Positions 34,264 through 41,695 of a DNA stretch of 41,695 nt are shown here, in pieces (positions within the stretch are counted from its first letter, which is position 1; each line of letters begins with the position of its first letter). The notes below the pieces were generated by a model that saw only the letters and a program-made list of their open reading frames with translations, was not told where the DNA came from and did not search any database. This DNA is from an uncultured Pelagibacteraceae bacterium (lineage in GTDB: Bacteria; Pseudomonadota; Alphaproteobacteria; Pelagibacterales; Pelagibacteraceae). A program made the position numbers and the translations under genes. The stretch lies in assembly GCA_902607215.1 (NCBI GenBank), contig CACLJJ010000005.1, positions 1-41,695 on the forward strand, given 5' to 3'.

Positions 34264-34997
34264 TTATTACAGGTGGAGCAACCAGAATTGGTGCTGCTAT
34301 TGCAAAAAAATTATCTGGGCCTAATAAAGAAATATTAATCCATTACAATAAGTCAAAAGCAAAAGCTGAAAGCCTAAAAAAAGAATTAGAAAAAAATCAT
34401 ACTAAGGTCTACTTGGTTAAAGGAGATTTAAGTAAAGAAACAGATGTAAATAAAATAGTTAAATTCGCAAAATCAAAATTAAAATATTTTGACTGTTTAA
34501 TTAATAATGCATCACTATTTGAAAATGATAAATTAGGTAATTTTACGACAGATAGTTGGGGCAAACATTTAAGAACTAATTTAAGAACACCCGCTTTGTT
34601 ATCTAAAGAGTTTTCTAAAAATATTAGAGGTAAAAATAACAATATCATTAATATAATTGATCAAAGAGTATTTAAACTTAACCCTTTTTTCTTTTCTTAT
34701 ACAATAAGTAAAACTGGTCTTTATACGTTAACTAAAACTACTGCTATGAGTTTGGCTCCTAATATCAGAGTAAACGGTATAGCGCCTGGTCCAACAATAA
34801 AAAATAAAAGACAAACTGATAAACACTTTAAAAAACAGTATTTAGCAACACCTTTGAGAAAACAGGTAGATGTAAATGAAATTTGTAATGCAGTTGACTT
34901 TTTTATCAAAAACAGTTCAATTACAGGACAAGTTTTAGCTATTGATAGTGGTCAAAATTTAAACTGGCAAACACTAGACGTAATAGGAAAAGAATAA
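34245..34997 (+). CDS. short-chain dehydrogenase/reductase, FolM/pteridine-reductase-like
   Basis: [61 protein letters not shown] (YxxxK), APGP; next gene is folB-like. Confidence 0.8.
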   Translation: MEANKIIITGGATRIGAAIAKKLSGPNKEILIHYNKSKAKAESLKKELEKNHTKVYLVKGDLSKETDVNKIVKFAKSKLKYFDCLINNASLFENDKLGNFTTDSWGKHLRTNLRTPALLSKEFSKNIRGKNNNIINIIDQRVFKLNPFFFSYTISKTGLYTLTKTTAMSLAPNIRVNGIAPGPTIKNKRQTDKHFKKQYLATPLRKQVDVNEICNAVDFFIKNSSITGQVLAIDSGQNLNWQTLDVIGKE

Positions 34998-35015
34998 ACA
35001 AAGTATATAAACTAT

Positions 35016-35441
35016 ATGAAAAAAAATGAATTCAAAGTTGTAAAAATAGATAAAAATAAAAGTTTATTTAATTACGAAAAAAAAATTCTTATAAAAGAAT
35101 TAACTTTAGATCTTAGGCTTGGATATTATGATTTCGAAAAAAACAAACCTCAAAAAGTTAAATTTAGTCTAGAAATTGATTATGAAGATAAAAAACCAAC
35201 TAATGATAAAGATATAAAATCAATTGTTAATTATGGAAAAGTAGTAAAATTAATAACAAAATTAGTAAAAAATAAACACTACAATTTTTTAGAGACTCTT
35301 GCTGAAGATGTCTTTGATGAATTATTTAAAGATAAAAGAATTGCCAAAATAACACTTCAGATAGAAAAATTAGAAATTTTAAAAGAATGTACTTCAGTCG
35401 GCATTCAAATTACTAAAAAAAGAAGCTATGAAAAGCTCTAA
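35016..35441 (+). CDS. folB: dihydroneopterin aldolase family protein
   Basis: [63 protein letters not shown]. Confidence 0.8.
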   Translation: MKKNEFKVVKIDKNKSLFNYEKKILIKELTLDLRLGYYDFEKNKPQKVKFSLEIDYEDKKPTNDKDIKSIVNYGKVVKLITKLVKNKHYNFLETLAEDVFDELFKDKRIAKITLQIEKLEILKECTSVGIQITKKRSYEKL

Positions 35442-37263
35442 ACTTGGAAAAGAAGTAATTAAAAAAGAACTTTCTTTAATCCCTAAAAGTCCTGGTGTTT
35501 ATAGGATGATAAACCATAAGGGAGATATCTTGTATGTTGGTAAGGCAAAAAACTTACCAAATAGACTTAAAAACTATGTTTCTGAAAAAAATCATATTAT
35601 CAGAACAGAAAGAATGCTTTCTCAAACTTTTAAACTTGAAGTTACAACTACAGCAAACGAAAGTGAGGCATTGCTTTTAGAAGCTAATTTAATAAAAAAA
35701 TTTAAACCAAAATTTAATATTTTACTTAAAGATGATAAATCTTTTCCATTTATTTTTATTGGCCACAAAGATCAATGGCCTCAAGTTATAAAACATAGGG
35801 GAAAAAAAGATAAAGATGGATTTTACTTTGGTCCTTTTGCTTCTGCTGGATCTGCTAACTGGACTATAAAAATGCTTCAGAAAATTTTCCTACTAAGAGT
35901 ATGTGATGAGACTACTTTTAAAAATAGAAAGAGACCCTGTATTTTGTATCAGATAAAAAGATGCTCAGCCCCATGTGTTGGTTATATAGAAAAAAATGAT
36001 TATAAAAACTCAGTTGAAGATGCAATAAAATTTGTTTCTGGAAAATCAAGAGATATTCAAAAAAATTTATCTAAACAAATGGAAGATGCTAGTGAGAAAT
36101 TAAATTTTGAAAAGGCTTCTATAATTAGAGATAGAATTAAATCTTTAAATATCATTCAATCTTCTCAAAGAATTAATGAAGCTAACTTGATTGACGCCGA
36201 TGTGATTGCTGCTTACAAAGAATCAGGCAAAACTTGCATACAAGTATTTTTTTATAGAGGAAAACAAAATTGGGGTAATCAAGCTTACTTCCCTAAACAT
36301 GACCCAGACCAAAATATTTCTGAAATAATGTCTTCTTTTTTGATGCAGTTTTATGAAAACAAGAATGTTCCTAAATTAATAATTTTAAATTTAGATATTG
36401 AGAATAAAATTTTGATCGAAAAAACGTTAAGCATAAAAGAAAATAGTTCTATTTCAATTGATGTAGCTAAAAAAGGAACAAAAGCAAAAGTAGTTGCTCT
36501 TGCTGAAAAAAATGCAAAAGAATCTTTAAATAGAAAACTTTATGAGACAAATAATAATAAAAATTTATTTGAAGGCGTATCAAAAAAATTTGATTTAAAA
36601 AATAACATCAACTTAGTTGAGATATATGATAATAGCCACATCCAAGGAACTAATAGCGTAGGAGCTATGGTTACTTATAGTGACGAAGGTTTTATTAAAA
36701 AAAGATATAGAAAATTTGACATTAAAACAAAGGGTGCAGAACAAGATGATTTTGCTATGTTAAAAGAAGTTCTGACAAGGAGATTTAAAAGAGCAATACT
36801 CGAAAAAGGAAATTACTTAACTCTACCCGATTTAATTTTAATTGATGGTGGTAAAGGTCAATATTCTTCAGCTAAAGAAGTTCTAAATGAATTTGGATTA
36901 TATGACCTTCCAATGATTGCTATTGCGAAAGGGAAGAAAAGAAATAGTGGTGATGAAACATTTTTCTATAACAATAAATAATTTAAATTTGATAAAAATG
37001 ACCCAACTCTATTTTTTTTACAAAGACTAAGGGATGAAGCTCATAGATTTGCTATAAACGCTCATAGAGCAAAAAGAGCAAAGGGAATAAAAAAATCTCT
37101 ATTAGATCAAATTGAAGGAATAGGTTCGGTGAGAAAAAGAGCATTATTAAATCATTTTGGATCAGCAAGAGCTGTTGAATCTGCTAGTTTTGATGAAATT
37201 AAATCTGTTGAAGGAGTTGAGGAAAAAGTAGCAAAAAAAATATATAATTTTTTTCACGAATGA
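35428..37263 (+). pseudogene. uvrC: excinuclease ABC subunit C interrupted by an in-frame TAA at 36979-36981; the frame then stays open to TGA at 37261-37263
   Basis: [71 protein letters not shown]; after [96 protein letters not shown]. Confidence 0.92.
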
Positions 37264-37844
37264 AAATTAAAATTCCAAACTATCTAACAATAGGCAGAAT
37301 TATTATTGTGCCAGTTTTTGTTTTTGCTTTTTACTTACCGGGATTCTATGGTGATATAATTCCTTTAGCTTTATTTTTAATTGCTTCATTTACAGATTTT
37401 TTAGATGGCTTATTGGCAAGAATGTACAAAGAAGAATCACAATTAGGAGAATTATTAGATCCAATAGCCGATAAAATAATTGTAGCTACGGCATTAATAT
37501 TACTGGTAATGAATGAAACAATTAAAAATTATGAAGTAATTGCTGCTATAATTATTTTAACAAGAGAAATTCTTGTTTCTGGATTAAGAGAGTTTCTAGC
37601 AAAAGGAAAAATAAAACTACCTGTTTCAAGTCTTGCAAAATTAAAAACATTTTTACAAATGTTTTCAATCTCTATTTTATTAACAGGAGAAACGGGTAAT
37701 AAAATTATTAACTTTCAAGATTATAATGCTCAGACTATTGGTATAATTTTATTATGGTTATCAGCATTTTTAACACTTTACACTGGATATAAATACCTAA
37801 AAAAAGGTATCGATCATGCTATCTCTGAAGATAGCAAAAATTAA
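37260..37844 (+). CDS. pgsA: CDP-diacylglycerol--glycerol-3-phosphate 3-phosphatidyltransferase
   Basis: [50 protein letters not shown]-alcohol phosphatidyltransferase motif. Confidence 0.94.
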   Translation: MKIKIPNYLTIGRIIIVPVFVFAFYLPGFYGDIIPLALFLIASFTDFLDGLLARMYKEESQLGELLDPIADKIIVATALILLVMNETIKNYEVIAAIIILTREILVSGLREFLAKGKIKLPVSSLAKLKTFLQMFSISILLTGETGNKIINFQDYNAQTIGIILLWLSAFLTLYTGYKYLKKGIDHAISEDSKN

Positions 37845-38722
37845 GCTGCTATTTTTTTTCGTACCAATTCCTGATAGCTATCTGATAGTTCAATTATTGT
37901 ACTGCAGACTTTAAATTTATATTTATCAATAGAAGCTACTGGAGTTACTTCGGCAGCTGTACCTGTAAGAAAACATCCTACAAAATTTCCTAACTCATCA
38001 AGGTTGATCTTTCTTTCAACGATCTTAATATTTTTTGATTTAGCTATATCGATAACAGTTCTTCTTGTTATGCCATCTAAAAAAGAATCTGGAATTGGAG
38101 TATGTAGAGATCCGTCTTTATCTTTAAAAAAAATGTTAGCTCCAGTTGCTTCTGCAACTTTTCCTTCATGGTCCAACATCAAAGAATCTGCATATCCTTG
38201 ACTTTCAGCATCATGCTTTGACAAAGTACAAATCATATAAAGTCCTGCGGCTTTGGTATCCCATGGAATTGATTCGGGAGAAGGTCTTTTCCACTTAGAT
38301 ATATTTAATTTTATTCCTTCAGTTTTTAATTTTGGATCAAAATATGAACCCCATTCCCATGTCGCGATTGCAACGTGAATTTTTGTTTGTTGAGCAGAAA
38401 TTGCCATCATTTCGCTTCCACGCCAAGCAACTGGTCTTACGTAGCCATTTTTAACTTTTTGAATTGAAACAATTTTTTTACAAGCTTCATTTATTTCTTC
38501 TTTGCTGTAAGAAATTTTAAAACCCATTCTATTTGCGGAATGAAAAAATCTATCTGTATGTTCTTCTAATTTAAAAATCATCCCATCGTATACTCTCTCG
38601 CCCTCAAAAACACAGCTTGCATAATGCAAACCATGACTAAGAACATGCAATTTGACATCACTCCAATCAACAAGATTATTGTTATACCAAATCTTTCCTG
38701 AACGTTTATCGTAAGGTATCAT
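37841..38722 (-). CDS. ilvE: branched-chain amino acid aminotransferase
   Basis: GKIWYNNNLVDWSDVKLHVLSHGLHYASCVFEGERVYDG, PVAWRGSEMM, DTKAAGLYMI, DGITRRTVIDIAK, FLTGTAAEVTPV. Confidence 0.93.
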   Translation of the reverse strand: MIPYDKRSGKIWYNNNLVDWSDVKLHVLSHGLHYASCVFEGERVYDGMIFKLEEHTDRFFHSANRMGFKISYSKEEINEACKKIVSIQKVKNGYVRPVAWRGSEMMAISAQQTKIHVAIATWEWGSYFDPKLKTEGIKLNISKWKRPSPESIPWDTKAAGLYMICTLSKHDAESQGYADSLMLDHEGKVAEATGANIFFKDKDGSLHTPIPDSFLDGITRRTVIDIAKSKNIKIVERKINLDELGNFVGCFLTGTAAEVTPVASIDKYKFKVCSTIIELSDSYQELVRKKIAA

Positions 38723-38786
38723 AAGAAATTTAATTTTTTTAAAAAAATATCTTCCTAAATATAATATGTCAATATAACTTACCCAT

Positions 38787-39224
38787 ATGAAAGATCTTTT
38801 ATATTTAAAAGACGATTATTTGAAAGAATTCATCGAAAAGCTGTTCATTGGCTATAGGGAATCTTTTAATGATCCAAAAAAAATATTAAATAAGTATTCT
38901 TTGGGTATTGCACATCATAAAGTTATTCACTTGGTTTCGCTTCACGAGGGCATAACAATTTCTCAACTTCTTAGAAAACTAAAAGTTACTAAACAAAGTT
39001 TAAACAGAGTTTTAAAAGATTTAATTAGTTTGGGTGTAATACAATTCAAAAAAGATGAAAAAGATACTAGATTAAAACACGTTTCTTTGACAAAAAAAGG
39101 AAAACAAATATTTAATGAAATTTTTTCCTCACAAAAACAAAGAATCTACAAAGCTTTGATTAACTCTAGCTCTATAGAAGTAAACAATTTTAATAATGTG
39201 TTAAAGAAAATAATTAATGAATAA
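38787..39224 (+). CDS. MarR-family transcriptional regulator (PetP-like by context)
   Basis: Winged HTH: HEGITISQLLRKLKVTKQSLNRVLKDLISLGVIQFKKDEKDTRLKHVSLTKKGKQIF. Confidence 0.85.
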   Translation: MKDLLYLKDDYLKEFIEKLFIGYRESFNDPKKILNKYSLGIAHHKVIHLVSLHEGITISQLLRKLKVTKQSLNRVLKDLISLGVIQFKKDEKDTRLKHVSLTKKGKQIFNEIFSSQKQRIYKALINSSSIEVNNFNNVLKKIINE

Positions 39225-39894
39225 ATTTGAAGCACATATACTGGTAGTTGATGATGATGATGGAATCAGAAATTTAGTTAAAAAATATCTGAATGAAAAC
39301 AATTTTTTAGTTACAACAGCTAAAAGTGCTGAAGATGCAGAGGAAAAAGTTAAAGTTATAAAATTTGATTTGATTGTTTTGGATATTATGATGCCTGGAC
39401 AAAGTGGATTGGAATTTATTTCAAAAAATAAAAATAAATATAATACTCCTATTATTTTACTTACAGCCAAAGGTGAGGCTAGTGAAAGAGTTGAAGGACT
39501 TGAAATTGGAGCAGATGACTATTTACCAAAACCTTTTGAGCCTAAAGAATTAACTCTAAGAATAAGAAATATTTTAAATAAAACAAAATTAAAAAATATT
39601 AAAAGAGTTATTGAATTTGATAATATTAAAATAGATTTAAAAAAATTGATAATACATAAAGATGATAAAGAGTTTAAGATAAACAATACTGAAAAGACAA
39701 TTTTAGAAAAAATGATAAACTCACCTGGTGAAACTTTTTCAAGAAATTATATTGGAAACTTAATAAATATAGATAAAGAAAGATCTATAGATGTAATAAT
39801 TACAAGACTCAGAAAAAAAATAGAATTAGATCCCAAAAATCCTAAATATCTTCAAACAATAAGAGGAACTGGTTATGTTTTATGGATTGAATAA
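39217..39894 (+). CDS. OmpR-family response regulator (PetR-like by context)
   Basis: ILVVDDDDGIRNLVKKYL, DLIVLDIMMPGQSGLEF, LLTAKGEASERVEGLEIGADDYLPKPFEPKEL; C-terminal winged helix. Confidence 0.93.
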   Translation: MNKFEAHILVVDDDDGIRNLVKKYLNENNFLVTTAKSAEDAEEKVKVIKFDLIVLDIMMPGQSGLEFISKNKNKYNTPIILLTAKGEASERVEGLEIGADDYLPKPFEPKELTLRIRNILNKTKLKNIKRVIEFDNIKIDLKKLIIHKDDKEFKINNTEKTILEKMINSPGETFSRNYIGNLINIDKERSIDVIITRLRKKIELDPKNPKYLQTIRGTGYVLWIE

Positions 39895-41188
39895 ATTAAT
39901 AAAAAAATTATTACCAAAACAATTATTTTACAGAGCATTATTAATTGTTGCTGCACCTATAATAATTTTACAAATAACTATTTCAGTAGTTTTTTTTGAC
40001 AGTCTTTGGATAAAAACAAATAAAGGGATGACTAGAGCTCTAGTTAATGAGATTAAATTTTTTATAAATGCGTATGATAATGAAAAATATAATAAAGATT
40101 CACTAACCAAACTTTTTTCGGAAACACATGCTGTTAAAGTTGAATATATAAATTCTAAAATTTTGCCAAAAGATGATCAGGAAAGATGGTTTAGTCCAAT
40201 GGATAGAACATTAAGAAGAGAACTAAAATCTCAATTTACAAATTATTGGTTCGATACAACATCTTTTCAGGACTCTATTGATTTAAAAATAAAATATTTA
40301 AACGGTTATTTCCAATTTATCGTTCCTAAAGAAAGAGTAACAAATTCTTCAGCAAGAATTTTTGCATTATGGATCACTCTTCCAGCGTTTTTGTTAATAA
40401 TGATTGCTTTAATATTTTTAAAAAATCAAACAAGACCAATAATTAATTTAGCAAAAGCTTCAGAAAAATTTGGTAGAGGTGAAGATATTGGTGAATATAG
40501 ACCTTCTGGTGCATTAGAAATAAGACAAGCAGGGTATGAGTTCGACAGAATGAGAAAAAGAATTATTCGTCATTTAAATCAAAGATCTGAAATGCTATCT
40601 GGTATTAGCCATGATTTAAGAACGCCGTTAACTAGAATAAAGCTACAACTAACTTTCATAAAAGATAAAGAAATATCTAATAAATTATCTCAAGATGTAT
40701 CTGAAATGGAAAAAATGCTTAATGAGTATTTGCAATTTGCCAGTAATCGATCTAGTGAAACAAGTGAAACATTTGATATTTCGGAACTTATTTTAAATAC
40801 AATAAATAAATATGAAAATAAAAATATTGTTTTTAATACAAATTCAAAAATAATTTTTAGTGGTAGAAAAAATTTAATTCGCAGATGTTTAAATAATTTT
40901 ATAGATAATTCAATTAAGTATGGAAAAAACGTAGTTGTGGATCTTAAAAAAAGTTCAAATAATCTTATAATAACAATCGATGATGATGGACCAGGTATAC
41001 AAGAAAAAGAATATGAGAGTGTATTTAAACCTTTTTATAAAATTGACAAAAGTCGTGGGGACTCGAAATCAAGTGTAGGACTAGGGATGTCTATTGCATC
41101 AGATATTGTTCAATCTCATGGTGGAAATATAAAATTAGAAAAATCCCTATTAAATGGATTGAGAGTTAAAATTTCTTTGCCTTTTTAG
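39875..41188 (+). CDS. EnvZ-like sensor histidine kinase
   Basis: Two TM segments, HAMP-like region, SGISHDLRTPLTRIKLQL, DNSIKYGKN, DDDGPGIQE, VGLGMSIASDIVQSHGG. Confidence 0.93.
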   Translation: MFYGLNKLIKKLLPKQLFYRALLIVAAPIIILQITISVVFFDSLWIKTNKGMTRALVNEIKFFINAYDNEKYNKDSLTKLFSETHAVKVEYINSKILPKDDQERWFSPMDRTLRRELKSQFTNYWFDTTSFQDSIDLKIKYLNGYFQFIVPKERVTNSSARIFALWITLPAFLLIMIALIFLKNQTRPIINLAKASEKFGRGEDIGEYRPSGALEIRQAGYEFDRMRKRIIRHLNQRSEMLSGISHDLRTPLTRIKLQLTFIKDKEISNKLSQDVSEMEKMLNEYLQFASNRSSETSETFDISELILNTINKYENKNIVFNTNSKIIFSGRKNLIRRCLNNFIDNSIKYGKNVVVDLKKSSNNLIITIDDDGPGIQEKEYESVFKPFYKIDKSRGDSKSSVGLGMSIASDIVQSHGGNIKLEKSLLNGLRVKISLPF

Positions 41189-41420
41189 ATTTTTTTTTTG
41201 TTTTATTTTTATTTAATCTTTCAAATTTTTTTTCCAGAATCTCTATTCTTTTTTTTAAAATCTCAAGCTCCTCTTTTGTTGGTAAATCAAGTTTAAATAT
41301 AATTTCGTCTTTTTTTGATCTTAGAATGTTTAGAATCTCACTGTTCAAATCCTTATATGAAATAAGGCCTTGCTCAAATAATTTAGCAAGTCTATCAATT
41401 ACAAATTTTGATTTTGACAT
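41166..41420 (-). CDS. UbiK/BMFP accessory-factor-like small coiled-coil protein
   Basis: 84 aa, N-terminal FVIDRLAKLFEQGL, C-terminal LPTKEELEILKKRIEILEKKFERL; next to lgt. Confidence 0.65.
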   Translation of the reverse strand: MSKSKFVIDRLAKLFEQGLISYKDLNSEILNILRSKKDEIIFKLDLPTKEELEILKKRIEILEKKFERLNKNKTKKKSKKAKKF

Positions 41421-41465
41421 ATAAAGCCTATAAAAAATACTATATCTTAATATTATTTTTTAAAA

Positions 41466-41695
41466 ATGTTTACTAATAATTTTGACCCAGTTGCTTTTTA
41501 TTTTTTTTCGTTAGAAATAAGGTGGTATTCATTAGCATATATATTTGGGATAATAATTGGCTGGTTGTATAGCAAAAAATATTTAATAAAAGATAGGTCA
41601 ATTTTAAATATTTTTGACGATCTTATAGCCTATTTGATTATTGGAATAATATTAGGTGGACGACTTGGTTATATTCTTTTTTATAATTTTGATTA
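41466..41695 (+). CDS. lgt: prolipoprotein diacylglyceryl transferase, 3' end outside the window
   Basis: ATG at 41466; [41 protein letters not shown]...[21 protein letters not shown]. Confidence 0.92.
   Translation, partial: MFTNNFDPVAFYFFSLEIRWYSLAYIFGIIIGWLYSKKYLIKDRSILNIFDDLIAYLIIGIILGGRLGYILFYNFD

Overview
The window is a very AT-rich, tightly packed chromosomal segment. Its protein families and compactness look like a streamlined marine alphaproteobacterium (SAR11/Pelagibacterales-like; inferred from style and family content, no database search). The left ~15.4 kb is one minus-strand division/cell-wall (dcw) operon: mraZ-ftsZ-rsmH-ftsL-ftsI-murE-murF-mraY-murD-ftsW-murG-murC-murB-ddl(partial). 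It is followed by rnpB (RNase P RNA, minus), an N-acetylmuramoyl-alanine amidase, mlaA-mlaC, a CAT-anticodon tRNA, an O-antigen-ligase-like protein, rpoD, dnaG, yqeY, carAB, a 2OG-oxygenase/ELM1-like pair, trxB, an aspartate aminotransferase, uvrB-folM-like SDR-folB-uvrC-pgsA, ilvE, a MarR/OmpR/EnvZ-type regulatory operon, a UbiK-like gene and a partial lgt. I found no mobile element, CRISPR array or obvious new defence system. The best leads are: (1) a MurE-MurF fusion broken by a 1-nt frame change at a T7 homopolymer; (2) uvrC interrupted by an in-frame TAA, with the catalytic-His/HhH C-terminus still intact downstream and ATGA-coupled to pgsA; (3) a palindromic, 10-bp-phased GGG/CCC array sandwiching the -10 of the mraZ promoter; (4) a 21-bp divergent gap between the ELM1-like gene and trxB with a centred CTATATAG palindrome, suggesting a bidirectional leaderless promoter; (5) ftsZ placed between mraZ and rsmH; (6) convergent gene pairs whose stop codons abut or overlap.
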